Below, piece after piece: positions 39,349-49,860 of a DNA stretch of 64,000 nucleotides. The stretch spans positions 10,645,697-10,709,696 of the forward strand of contig NC_079971.1 in the NCBI RefSeq assembly GCF_029852145.1, read 5' to 3'. Source of the DNA: Microplitis mediator (Eukaryota > Arthropoda > Insecta > Hymenoptera > Braconidae). A model generated the notes under the pieces. It saw only the letters and a program-made list of their open reading frames with translations. It did not search any database and was not told the DNA's origin. The translations under genes were made by a program, and so were the position numbers. Position 1 is the stretch's first letter, and every line of letters starts with the position of its first letter.

Positions 39349-41489
39349 TGTGACATTGGGAAATGTCCGGTCCTCGGCGGATCCCACGCGTTAACCTGAG
39401 TATGATAATTCATCTTATTAATTAAACTGGTTGACCTATCAATTATAATTAATATCGACCTGCGAGGCACACGGGAGTGACGGGGAGCTAAAGGTAAGGT
39501 AACGCGGCGGGTAGCAGGCTTCTAACAACGATCCTCGAAGGCTCTGGTAGGTGAAATTATGCTATTGTTAGTTAAATAAGTTAGTTAAGATAAGTAGTTT
39601 AAAGTTACTGGTGAAACACGACCACTTACCCCACCAGATCAGGACCGCGCTCAACGAGGGAGTCACTGGAGCAGCAGCCGCAGGTCGAGGCCAACGTCAT
39701 ACCAGCCCAAAGGTTGAGCGGTTAGCTAGTGGGAGATATTCAAACGCGGTAGCACACGCGCCAAAACTCCGAGCCATGGACTCGAATAACCGACTTATGG
39801 GACAGCTGGCGCCATCTCTGGGAACGCAGCCGAACTGGACAACGAAGTGGGGAGCCGAGAAGGAGATCGACGAGTACCCACGTTGTGGCAGCCATCTTTG
39901 CTAGAAGCTTGTTGCTACGAACACGTGCTAATAATTACCGGACCGCTAATTGCTAGTCTAAAAATTGTATAACTTTCGCAGTAGTGAAGTCATCAGTCTT
40001 TTGGTTTGCCAAAACTGTTTTTTCTGGTTTTTTTAATAACATAATTAAACCGCGAGGGCCTTATTCACCCGGCCCCGGGAAAAGAAACTCAGCAACTTGT
40101 TGCTGTACCGCGTGTGCTTGGCAGCGTCAGAGAGTTTTGGTTTTGTTGTTGTTGGTGCCGAGTTTTTGGGAGTTGCTGAATCAGACCTGCTGGGGAACGC
40201 CAGGGACCGGACTTCAACGACATCCAGGACGGCGAGTGCCAGAGGGTGAGTGGTATATTCGTGTTGCTCTCTTCGGCATTAAATTGTTGACATAATTGTT
40301 TAGTTTTTTTTTGGTGTGCGATTATGCCCACTGTCTGTAATTGTTAGCCGTAAGGATTAATTTGTATTTGGGTAATTGTTTTATTTAATTCGCGGTTACA
40401 TAACTGTCGGTGTTGATAATAAAAAAAAAAAAAAAAAAAAAGAGAACATTGTCAGCCAGAGCCAGCGAGTATTCCGCGTCTCCGCGGATCTTGAAAAATA
40501 ATCTGCAGGTATTAAATTTTTTTTTATAATTATTTACGTTTGTTTTTTTTTTTTTTTGCTCAAGTGCGGATATAGTTCGCGAATCGGTGCATATATAGTT
40601 CGCAAACCGTATAATATACTTTGCAGGTATTAAATAATTTTTTTGAGATAATTATTTATGAGTATTTTTTTTTGTTTTGTTCACGTGCCGATACAGTTCA
40701 CGAATCTTATACCATGATTTGCAGGTAGTAAATAAATTTTTTTTGGATAATAAGTTACGTTTATTTTTTTTGTGTTAAGGGCAGATGCGTGCCGTGAATC
40801 GCATAATTTAATTTACAGGTAGTAAATAAGTTGTTAAAAGATAACAGGTTCCATTTTATTTTATTGTCAAGTGCGGGTAGATTCGCGAATCTTATAACGG
40901 AATTTACCGGTAGCGAATGATTCGGCTACATAAATTAATTTTTTTTATTTAGGAGATAATTAAGTATTTTTTTTTGTACTTATAAGACACCGTGCGCCAC
41001 TCGATAATTGTTCCGATCTCACTATGAAACTGTCTGCGTGTTGAATGATCCGCGGTCTACGTGACCATGAGTGCCGTATGAGACTCGAGTGATACCCCGG
41101 CAAGGTATTGTAATTGTATGGCCGGCAGGTGTGAGCTATATTGTTAACAATCTTTTCTGTGTGTAAAATAAACCTGACCGAGGTCGTGGTACCTTAAATT
41201 GGTAGTATTAATTATTAGATTGTTTACCCTCCTCCTTGTCGGTGTTACTGTATTTTTTTTGTTGTGTGCTGGTTATTTTGTTTCTATTCTTAACCTAATT
41301 CAGTCTCGTTCCCGACGCCTGAGGATCTCGTTTTCCCTGAACTGCGATCAGCGCAAATTCCGCGTCGCGAGTTTGGTAATTCTCTCGAAAAATTACCTGG
41401 CGTCCAACGACCAGCTACAGGTAAGCCAGAGTTTGATTGCACGGAGACTTCCCGCTGGTTAGATTCCCAGTCGGGAATATCTCGTGACA
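39349..41489 (+). mobile_element. Solo LTR (2.14 kb), TSD ATAT
   Basis: It begins TGTGACATTG and ends ATCTCGTGACA, flanked by ATAT at 39345-39348 and 41490-41493. The uninterrupted sequence in the 5' LTR of element 1 (about 20444-20455) confirms the empty site. It contains A20 at about 40422-40441, a tandem block at 40503-40920 and no motif-bearing ORF. Confidence 0.85.
40503..40920 (+). repeat. Tandem units each starting with a splice-donor-like word
   Basis: GCAGGTATTAAAT or CAGGTAGTAAAT recurs at about 40505, 40623, 40721 and 40816, with a diverged ACCGGTAGCGAAT at 40906; the spacing shrinks from about 118 to 92 bases. Units also share TTTTTTT, AAGTGCNGAT and GTTCGCGAATC words. Confidence 0.8.
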
Positions 41490-41664
41490 ATATATAAATT
41501 CAAGGCCAAACGGTCGTCTGGGTCCCTACGAACCAGGTAATACCTGGATCAATTACCAAATTAGTAGCCTACTGGCTAAAAAGGACACGGGCCCATTTAA
41601 TTAAAATGGGTAACGGACGGTTGATTCACCCCCACTAGAGGGGGTGGACCTCAACTTCGTTTCA

Positions 41665-42298
41665 AGAGTTATTGAGCAATGGAATTGTTAACTCAATTTT
41701 ATACTACATACAGTCAAATTCAGGAGCACTGAAGATGGCAAGATTCAGTAGCAATGCACAAACATTTTTCAGTTTAAAAATATTCAAAATATCACTGAGA
41801 GAGCCCCATTCGATTGTTTATAAGAATGGGTGGGTAGACGGTCAAGTAATTGATGATTTTGCAGCGACGTTCATGGAAAATGGTTGCAGAATGACTTACA
41901 TCCTAACGGACTTGCTGAGTAAAGCGTTAGGAAATAATTGAGACATCAGCAAACCTAAACTATACATCAACTAGCTGAAAGGAAAGTTTGGAAACATACT
42001 CATCATGCCCTATTACTATTTGGATCACTGGCGGTTGCTGATTGTTGACTTAGTCGAAAAAAAATCGATCTTTTACGATCCACGGAATAAAAACAGTGAC
42101 ATGGGACGAGTACAAGTAGCATTTGAAAAAGCCATCAGTGAATCGACGGATAGTAGTGCATTAGGGCAACTCAAATCAATCAAGTGGAACACTGAAGAAG
42201 GATTAATGAGGCCCTATCAAGAGTATGCAGATAATGTAAATTGTGGTGTACTGCATGTACTATGTGTATTGTATCTATCACGGACAAAATTTTGATAA
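41665..42298 (+). pseudogene. Ulp1/C48-like cysteine protease domain (3' part of the OTU-transposase gene)
   Basis: Two ORFs in one frame (about 41665-41941 and 42005-42298) are separated by TGA and TAG codons. Visible elements are WVDGQVIDDF, LDHWRLLIVDL (His), FYDPRN (Asp) and YQEYADNVNCGV (Gln and Cys). That is the His-Asp-Gln-Cys order of Ulp1/SENP-type proteases of family C48. The first codons are in frame with the end of the 19085-19434 segment when LTR element 1 and one AGAG copy are disregarded. It is non-functional as it stands. Ulp1-like domains are known passengers of several eukaryotic transposon families, so a transposon origin is expected. Confidence 0.7.
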
Positions 42299-44071
42299 GG
42301 AATCCAATCCATATAATTCTTACGTCCTGGTTGATGTTTTGGCGCTGGCGTAGTTGAGCGGTCGATTTAAATTGGACGTAATGAGAACTTACATATAATT
42401 ATAAATAATTATCAAGTATGGGTTGAACAGCCACCATTCGGTGGTTGTAATAAACTGGTTGTTTGAAAATATATATTTCTTAATATATATTAATCCGATT
42501 TATTTAATAATAAATTAACAGTGCTGAGTGATTTGAAAATATACAGTTGAATTAATTTACAAAATTGTTAATGTACTCTTAACAATAATTTCAAAAGGGC
42601 GAGAACGAAGTTGAGTTTCTAACATTGAGCCTGACTGCTCTCAATGATTCTATATTTCAGACTATCTTCTCTTGATCGAGAAAAACTAGAGTAAGTTTCT
42701 TATCAATACGAGGCGCTTGGACATCAGGCCCGCGCATCGTTCGATATAGAGGGGTAGCTCGAGGTAAAGAATATTCTCGAATGATTCATGCTCCGTTCTC
42801 ACGCTTTCTCCGTTTTTGTCACTAACAAATGAGTCACTTATCTATGAACAAAAGTTATCTTAGAACAAAATAGGTATTTGTGCAGCTGCACGTCTCGAGA
42901 ATTTACTCGAGGCGTCAGCGTTTATTTGTACATAACAAATATTAAGAGAAAAATAACTTTATCAATATGTTTTAAATATTCTGGAAAATATTATATTATT
43001 TTATATTATGATAATATGTATATTATTAAATTATATTATTATACTATATTATTACATTATATTATTATTCTATATTATAGAGTCACTTATTAATTATGCA
43101 ACTTGCTAAATTATCAATATACATCTTAGTTAATTAATTAGGTCGCAGATCGGTCTCTTAGTAATTAGTATTCAAAAATGATCAGAGACATCTGATGAGC
43201 AGGCTGGGAGGTAACACCTCTTAACCCGGTAGACAAGCGTCCCGCTTGTTTTGGGCCTTAGCTTTTGTTGAAAATGTAGTTTTATTTTCTTTATCGTTTC
43301 ATATCTATAATTTTGTTTGACCCATCTGAGTCCAAGGAATCTATGTACTGACCTGGGACTTATGATTCGACATCTGCCTCTTAGTGGCGCCATTAAAAAA
43401 ATTCCATTTACTTTCTAATCCGTCTGTTTGTAAACCGTGATAAACATTTTTATGGGTTTTTGATGACTATGTTATTTTTATATTTTTTTTTCTTAATCCT
43501 ATTTGTTTAAGGATTGAGATAAATTGTTTATCACGTATGTCATGTTTGCGGTTAGACAAATTATCTAAAAACAACTTATTTTTAGAATAAAAAAAAATTA
43601 TTATTATTTTTTTTTATTCAATATGCGTCTAAAATTATGTACCATTTTTTTTTCTAATTATTATTATTATTTTTTTTGTTTAAGAATGTATTTTTCTTCA
43701 TTTTATTTTTTTAAATTTTATTTTCTTTTCTTTTTTTTTTGTTTTGAATCAACTATATATGAGAAAAAAAACAAAGATTTTTACGAGTAAAAAAAAATTT
43801 TACATATAAAGTTATATATTTGTTCTAAATGAAAGTTAAATAGAAAAAGGTAATTTTTTTATAGGTTCATACAAAAAAAAAAAAATTATAAGTTGAAATT
43901 ATTAAATGAACTGCATTTCTTTCTCATCTTCTCGTTATAGTTATTGTTATAATTATGTCGTTGTTTTTCTTATTTTTTTCATACCATTTTCTGAATTTAA
44001 TTGTTAATATTGGTAAGTATTATTATATCATTACAAAGCTATATATATATTACATTTATATATATGCATAC
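42299..44071. other. AT-rich intergenic, nothing assigned
   Basis: No motif-bearing ORF. A TATTA-rich low-complexity patch lies at about 42985-43085 and long T/A runs at 43590-43900. The right terminus of the OTU-transposase element may lie here, but no inverse of its left flank is visible. Confidence 0.4.
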
Positions 44072-44073
44072 TA

Positions 44074-46102
44074 GGGTGTTCCAAAAAAAGTCGATAATTT
44101 TTTTTTTCGATTGCATGTGAAATTCTTGTTATATATGTTGAAAAAAAAATTCTGTAAAAATTTGAGCTCTTAATATCAACTTGAAGAACTCCATCACCGA
44201 ATTTGAAGATTTACCATTGATTTAACATTGAAAAATGATTTCTTAACCTTCATTTCTCCTGCAAACTATGTAGAACATTATTTTTCGGAAAAACCGTCAC
44301 TGTTCCTTCTTCAGTATTAAATTCTGTAAAAAAAGCTCTTAGGGTCCAGTCTCTAACGTCAACCCTCTCGTTTTTATTTGCGTTAAAAAATATAGATTTT
44401 TTGAAAATTCGGATTTTTTCCATTTAATGTGTAAAATTTTGATCTTAGGCCATGAAGTTTGAGGAAATTTTAGTAGATCGTTTAATGTTTCACAAATCTG
44501 GGCCAAGAAAATTTTTCGTATTACTTTTGGCTCCAAAATTGTGAGGTTTGCAATATCTATTTTAATGATTATTCGCTATAATAATAAATTTTACAAAAAA
44601 TGTTAAAATCTATCAATAAAATATCAAAATTTTTTTATAACAATTAACAAAACGCTGTATTTACGCTTCAATTCTTTCAATTTTATTATTTTTGTTCTTT
44701 TAATATAATAGTTTTTGGCTGTAACATATAATTTACACACAATTTTTGGATCATTTTACGAATTACAACACTTATTTCATCTATAATTTTCAAATGAATA
44801 ACGAAGAAAAACCATACAAATTTCAAGTTTCGAAAAAAATTTTAATCCATTGTAGAAAAAAAAGTTTTTATTAAAGATCAATTTAATAAACAAATTTGTT
44901 TAACGAAAATCTTACAATCGTGGAACATTTAATAAACGTGCTTTCGTATTTAAAAGTCACTAACGATATTGCTGAGCGGGGAGTTGCATTAATGACACAA
45001 TTCAATATTTGTTTAACGAGAGATGAGGAACAAAAACTATTTTTGCTCCAAGTAGTAGAAAACCACAGGAAAAAATTCCCAGGCTTTTCGAAGCAAAGTA
45101 TCATCTCATCATATGCAGCTGAATAAAATTAAAATCAACTTTAGTTTTCGATAAATGTTATTAAATTTATTTTTTATTATCATCAACAGTTTCTTGATTC
45201 TTGTAACTTACTCGGTATGTTTTGTTTCTTATTTTTAATTGTCCCACAATTGTGAGATTTTTGTTAAACAAATTTTTTTATTGGATTAATCTTTAATAAA
45301 AGCTTTTTCCATTCTACAATGGATTAAAATTTTTTTCGAAACTTAAAATTTGTATGGTTTCTCTTCGTGATTCATTTCAAAATAATAGATGAAATAAGTG
45401 TTGTAATTCGTAAAATAATTCGAAAATTGTGTGTAAATTATATGTTGGCCAAAAACTGTTATATTAAATGAACAAAAATAATAAAATTGAAAGAATTGAA
45501 GCGTAAATACAGCTTTTTTTTTGACTGTTGTTGACTGTTATAAAGAAATTTTGATATTTTATTGATAGATTTGAAATGTTTTGTAAAATTTATTATTATA
45601 GCGAATAATCATTAAAATAGATATTGCAAACCTCATAATTTTGGAGCTAAAAGTGATACGAAAAATTATCTTGGCCCAGATTTGTGAAACATTGAACGAT
45701 CTACTAAAATTTTCTCAAACTTCATGGCCTGAGATCAAAATTTTACACATTAAATGAAAAAAATCGAAATTTCTAAAAATCTATATTTTTTAACGCAAAT
45801 AAAAACGAGAGGGTTGACGTTAGAGACTGGACCCTAAGAGCTTTTTTTTACAGAATTTAATACTGAAGAAGGAACAGTGATGGTTTTTCCGAAATATAAT
45901 GTTCTACATAGTTTGCAGGAAAAATGAAGGTTCAAAAATCATTTTTCAATGCTAAATCAATGGTAAATCTTCAAATTCGGTAATGGAGTTCTTCAAGTTG
46001 ATATTAAGGGCTCAAATTTTTACAGAATTTTTTTTCAACATATATAACAAGAATTTCACATCCATTAAAAAAAAAAAATTATCGACTTTTTTTGGAACAC
46101 CC
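44074..46102. mobile_element. Foldback element E (2.03 kb, TA target) with coding loop
   Basis: The termini GGGTGTTCCAAAAAAAG and GGAACACCC are inverse and flanked by TA (44072-44073 and 46103-46104). The arms of about 820-840 bases match closely. The loop (about 44898-45263) is not palindromic and contains a protein-coding fragment. The ends resemble those of foldback B, so the two probably share a transposase source. Confidence 0.85.
44898..45126 (+). pseudogene. Protein fragment captured in the loop of foldback E
   Basis: It has about 75 codons and no ATG at the left edge. It reads like the C-terminal end of a larger protein: VTNDIAERGVALM, LTRDEEQKLFLLQVVENHR, KKFP and a final stop. The wording is typical of the C-terminus of a widespread, uncharacterised invertebrate protein family that I cannot name with certainty. 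Either the fragment is what remains of the autonomous element's own gene, or it was captured. Confidence 0.5.
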
Positions 46103-46114
46103 TAATGTATACAT

Positions 46115-46822
46115 TGAAACGGTGGGTTGCCGTTCAAAACTGTACAAGATGTTGGAACAGCCTTTTCGTGGGTTACCCTAGTTACTCAGACCCATGAGAC
46201 TCTTATTTTATATATTCTGATAATTAATACCCGAACTGGCCTTACAAACCTAAACTAACACTAGTACTTAGGCTAGACTGTAGTTCGGAGCGATGGCGAT
46301 GTCCCTGATGACCTTGGACTGGCTGGACCTGATGAGTATGAGCTTATAATGCCTTAACGATAAAGGTGGGCAGGATAGCAGGTGAATTCACTCGAACACT
46401 GGTATCAATTATTAATTAAGATTTTATTAAAGGCAAAACTTAATTAATGCCACTTCACACACACTGATCGGTATTATTAATTGATAACCGTAATTAATAA
46501 CGGGAGCTTTCGCAATTTAACTGAATGTAAATTGGATCAACCTGAGATAAAGTTAAACTAAATGTTAACTTTATTGCTGATTAACTAAGTGTAATACAGC
46601 ACTGCTGGATTGACTGATAAGAACTCGCTAGAATATTACAAGGATTCTAGGCGGTTATACCGTTAAAGCTCACTAGAATATTATAAGGGTTCTAGAGAGC
46701 CAGACCGTTAAAGCTGATTTTGATTGATTGCGCTCCGTTATATAGACGTTCCGACGCACTGTCTCACGTGATATTACCTGAGGTCACATGATGGCGGAGA
46801 CGCACGAGGCAACTTCGTAACA
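46115..46822 (-). repeat. 3' LTR of element 2 (708 bp)
   Basis: In minus orientation it begins TGTTACGAAG and ends CCGTTTCA. It is 45 bases shorter than the 5' LTR because of one fewer internal repeat unit. Confidence 0.9.
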
Positions 46823-46839
46823 CCACCCTCCTTAACTTT
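46823..46839 (-). promoter_or_regulatory. Polypurine tract of element 2
   Basis: On the minus strand AAAGTTAAGGAGGGTGG lies directly against the start of the 3' LTR, the expected place for plus-strand DNA priming. Confidence 0.75.
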
Positions 46840-47498
46840 AACCCAGGTAGTATCAATGACTGTTGATGATAACAGGGTTGAAGTTAAACCGATGTTTCAG
46901 CGCCGACAACAGCATATCCATTCACTCATTACAATAATTTTACATTCACTCTGTGGCCAAAATACTGAGATACTGCTTTACAAATTATTAGCAGGTATCT
47001 CAAAAATAGAAAATTATTTTATAAACTATTCCATTGAATATAATGAGTATTAATATAAATATTATAAATATTATTAATAACAATACAAAGTAAATACTGG
47101 TATCAGTTCTGTATGGACTCATCAATGTCCCTTATTCTACACTCAGGTACCTTTTCTCTGATTAGTAGACTCAAAAATAAGAAATAAAGATAAATATGTA
47201 ATAAACAAAAAAAATAAAAATTATTACAGATACTGATATGTCACTGTCCGGTAAATTAAATACGTGGTTAACAAAACTGTTTATAACTAACTTACGTTTA
47301 TCAAAATCGGTGGTTTTAAATTTATGTGAATGAAAGTTTCAAATAATAATTGTATATAAACCAAAAAAATAAAAAATAATAATTAAACATAAAACCGGTA
47401 TATATAAAAAATACTATTGTTAATATCACACTGTTTTCTGTTGAGCACTTGTTGAACTTTCTTGAATCCACATAAACTCTGGTCGTAGTCTGGTTGTA
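46840..47498 (-). other. 3' untranslated region of element 2
   Basis: Non-coding, AT-rich, between ORF3 and the polypurine tract; no motif-bearing ORF. Confidence 0.6.
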
Positions 47499-48281
47499 TT
47501 ACGGAGGTAACGTTAGATACGCACCCCGTGATGCCTTGGTCATTCCTACCCGTATCCGGCAGGATTGGCATGAGTCATTAGCAAACGGATACTGCGTTGA
47601 ACAGTGATGGCAGTACCGTTTCATTGCTCTGTACCCTTCGGTGTTCCAAGCATGGTATGGGCACGTGTTATTTGTGTGTCCCAATCTTCGGCAATTAGTA
47701 CAGTAGCAGTCCCCTCGTAGTTCATTTGGACATTTGTCAAATGAATGCCCCTTTTCTGTGCACTTGAGACATCCTGGTTCTGGGACTGGTGCAAGTCTGG
47801 TTTCTATGGTTTGCGTAGCTACTGTTCTCGTTGACTTTGGCACTATGTTTTTCGCAATATTGTTTACTGCTGCCTGCCATTCTGGTTTGGATATGATGCT
47901 TCTCAAATTGATCTCAAGCAGTTGTGATGCTTGACCGACACCAATTTGACATGATACAGCGATAGATGGAATTGGCATCTTTGGTAGTTTTACTGGTTCA
48001 GATACTGGTTTTTCTGGGACAACCAGTACGGAGTTTTTCTCTTCATAAACCAATACATTGCTATTTCTTCGATGAAATCCGGATAATAGTGTAACATCCA
48101 TTGACACAGGAATTTCAAAATTTAAATATTCAGCTGCCGTGGCAAATGCTGGATTAAGCCAGTACGAATTTCTGTCCCCAATTCTACCGTGGAACCGCTG
48201 GTTTCGCAGTAGTTGTCGATCTGCCGCTTCTTCTGGTCGTGAGACTGACGAAGTCTGGATCAGGCTCCCCAACGAATTCAT
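47499..48281 (-). CDS. ORF3 of element 2: zinc-knuckle protein in the env position
   Basis: An intact ORF of 260 codons, ATG at 48281 immediately after a splice-acceptor-like TTTTTCTAG. The N-terminal half has no known domain. The C-terminal half has STRTVATQTIETRLAPVP, a CCHC knuckle CLKCTEKGHSFDKC, a second knuckle CTNCRRLGHTNNTC, a C-x2-C-x11-C-x2-C ribbon (CHHC ... CQSC) and the end TLPP. The same blocks in the same order occur in ORF3 of element 1, although surrounding sequence has diverged, so the protein is under selection in this retrotransposon lineage. No signal peptide or transmembrane segment, so not an envelope. Likely RNA/DNA binding; actual role unknown. Confidence 0.75.
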   Translation of the reverse strand: MNSLGSLIQTSSVSRPEEAADRQLLRNQRFHGRIGDRNSYWLNPAFATAAEYLNFEIPVSMDVTLLSGFHRRNSNVLVYEEKNSVLVVPEKPVSEPVKLPKMPIPSIAVSCQIGVGQASQLLEINLRSIISKPEWQAAVNNIAKNIVPKSTRTVATQTIETRLAPVPEPGCLKCTEKGHSFDKCPNELRGDCYCTNCRRLGHTNNTCPYHAWNTEGYRAMKRYCHHCSTQYPFANDSCQSCRIRVGMTKASRGAYLTLPP

Positions 48282-48282
48282 A

Positions 48283-48296
48283 CTAGAAAAATATGA
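48283..48296 (-). promoter_or_regulatory. 3' splice acceptor upstream of ORF3 (element 2)
   Basis: On the minus strand CATATTTTTCTAG ends one base before the ORF3 ATG. Its position parallels the acceptor in element 1; I saw no perfect donor in the element 2 LTR. Confidence 0.4.
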
Positions 48297-48356
48297 CTGA
48301 TTAACCTATGCAACGTACTAGTGTTAGAGCTATTTTAAATTGCACTTTACAATAAT

Positions 48357-49463
48357 TTATTTAATTTTATTATTTTGTCGAACTAACGACTCATTATCCG
48401 ACTCTGGTTTATTTCGGTTTGATCGACGCGGAATTTTAAGATTATTAATACTAAAAGTGCCGATTAATATATTATTTTTATCGCAAACATTTACTAAACT
48501 GTTAGAGTAAAAACTGTGTACAAAATACAGACCTCTGCCTGGAAGTGCAAGCTTACCTGCGAATCCATCAACCTTTTTACTTAACTGTTTATTTCTGATA
48601 TATACCTCAGCCCCGATGACAATATTTATATTTGGGTCAGGTAGTAATTCGTCCTGACGGTTTTGAGCTTTTATCCTAAATGATTCGATATAATGTCGAA
48701 GTTCATCAATTAATGATAATACGGTACTGCGATTATCAGTTTTATTTAATTCAGTCAATACTTTTCCACCCCGGTGTAGATCTAAGTATCTCGGGTCTCT
48801 GCCAAAATTAATATCCGCTGGACTGACGGTCAGCGAGCTGTGAACAGATGTATTATAAGCATATACAAGTTCAGGTAAATTTTGGTCCCATTTAGAATGT
48901 TTATCTGAAAGAAAAGTACGAATTAATGATTTTAAATTTCGGTTTACTCTTTCCACAGGATTGGCCTGCGGATGATATGTCGGCGTTAGTTCGTGGACAA
49001 TCTGGTGATCTTGCAAATATTCTGCAACAATCTTATTCACAAATTCAGTGCCATTATCGGTAACAACAACTCTTGGGTAACCCCATCGGTTGAATACGGC
49101 TCTCAAGAAAAACACTATTTTATTACCTGTTGGTTCTGATATTGGCTGAACTTCCAAGTATCTCGAGTACATGTCACACAAGACGATGAGATGAGTTTTC
49201 TGGTGTTGTGATCTGGGCAATGGTCTCACAGTATCAACTGATACACTCTCCCATAATTCAGTGATTGGTCTGTGTCCTGGTGCTACTTGCGGTAGATTAG
49301 TGTCTGGTTTGTGAATTTTGCAGACTTCGCAATTATTTACGTAGTTTATAACGTCGTGGTACATATTCGGCCAGTAATAATGGCTTGGCACGTGATGGTA
49401 TGTCTTGATTATGCCTCCATGTCCAGATAATAGTTCGTCATGCACATTCTGGGTTATAGACAT
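48357..49463 (-). CDS. Integrase of element 2 (C-terminal part of pol)
   Basis: Open for 368 codons. The N-terminal HHCC zinc site shows HDELLSGHGG and CEVCKIHKPD. The catalytic core has LIVLCDMYSRYLE (D), VVTDNGTEFVNK (D) and NPVERVNRNLK (E). The GRDPRYLDLH and VGAEVYIRNKQL-like C-terminal region matches the element 1 integrase in order. There is no RNase H in front: the frame begins right after the deletion, so the integrase would need the pol upstream frame or another initiation to be made. Confidence 0.85.
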   Translation of the reverse strand: MSITQNVHDELLSGHGGIIKTYHHVPSHYYWPNMYHDVINYVNNCEVCKIHKPDTNLPQVAPGHRPITELWESVSVDTVRPLPRSQHQKTHLIVLCDMYSRYLEVQPISEPTGNKIVFFLRAVFNRWGYPRVVVTDNGTEFVNKIVAEYLQDHQIVHELTPTYHPQANPVERVNRNLKSLIRTFLSDKHSKWDQNLPELVYAYNTSVHSSLTVSPADINFGRDPRYLDLHRGGKVLTELNKTDNRSTVLSLIDELRHYIESFRIKAQNRQDELLPDPNINIVIGAEVYIRNKQLSKKVDGFAGKLALPGRGLYFVHSFYSNSLVNVCDKNNILIGTFSINNLKIPRRSNRNKPESDNESLVRQNNKIK

Positions 49464-49477
49464 GCGCGTCTCTGGTT

Positions 49478-49860
49478 TTACGCATTTATCTGCATTTTAC
49501 TGCCAAGTGTTGCCCCTGCTGGTATAACAAGCGTATATCTCTGTTGTTCTTGGCCACTAACTGGTCCTCCCCTCTCTCTGATTGGACTCGGTACCATGTA
49601 ATCGCCTCCGCAACACTTTGCTAAGCAGTTTCCCATGCTGACACTCACTGACTGGTTATAACTACCGTAGTGACTCTGAATAGATACGTCTGACTCGCTG
49701 GATAGTTCGCCGTTATATGTATCTGTTTCTCTCTTTTTTTTTCGTGTTGACTGCATGTCTCCCGTCCCCTCCAAAGTGTGGCGTGGGGTGATTGCTGTCG
49801 GGCGAGTACAACCCCCTTCACCTGTTGCACCCGCGCTACTAGTTTTTTATACAGCAGCAT
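49478..49860 (-). pseudogene. Remnant of the gag-pol junction and pre-protease linker (element 2)
   Basis: After the frameshift site the -1 frame reads YKKLVARVQQVKGVV and runs to about 49645; an overlapping frame (49774-49478) continues with SSESDVSIQSHYGS and MGNCLAKCCGG. The position and the Ser/Asp-rich then Met-Gly-Cys order parallel the element 1 linker (STDSCTSDYSTDSMGCRLS), so this is the start of pol with one frameshift. It then jumps straight to the integrase, so protease, RT and RNase H are lost. Confidence 0.55.

Larger units (their letters stand above)
19435..41664 (+). mobile_element. LTR retrotransposon element 1 (Ty3/gypsy-like), nested inserts
   Basis: Order: 5' LTR (19435-20624), PBS region, leader, gag, pro-pol, ORF3, 3' LTR (38306-41664). 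AGAG precedes the 5' LTR and follows the 3' LTR, fitting a 4 bp duplication. It is interrupted by a LINE, a solo LTR in the leader, a 965 bp insert in gag and a solo LTR in the 3' LTR. The pro-RT-RNaseH-integrase order identifies a Ty3/gypsy-type element. Six in-frame stops make it inactive. The 3' LTR is preceded by a second copy of the host flank (38198-38305), which a simple insertion does not explain. Confidence 0.8.
38306..41664 (+). repeat. 3' LTR of element 1, split by another LTR
   Basis: It runs from TGTAACGAGG (after AGAG at 38302-38305) to CTTCGTTTCA, followed by AGAG. Without the 2,141 bp insert and one ATAT copy it is about 1,214 bp, close to the 1,190 bp 5' LTR. Having AGAG on both sides makes it look like a solo LTR in its own right. 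Confidence 0.8.

Noticed and set aside
47499..48281. ORF3 as an envelope protein because of its position
   Set aside because: No signal peptide, no membrane segment and no glycoprotein pattern; it carries zinc knuckles instead.
49478..49774. MGNCLAKCC as a myristoylated signalling or matrix protein start
   Set aside because: It lies inside the pol linker, has a counterpart at the same place in element 1 (DSMGCRLS), and its frame is a frameshifted remnant.
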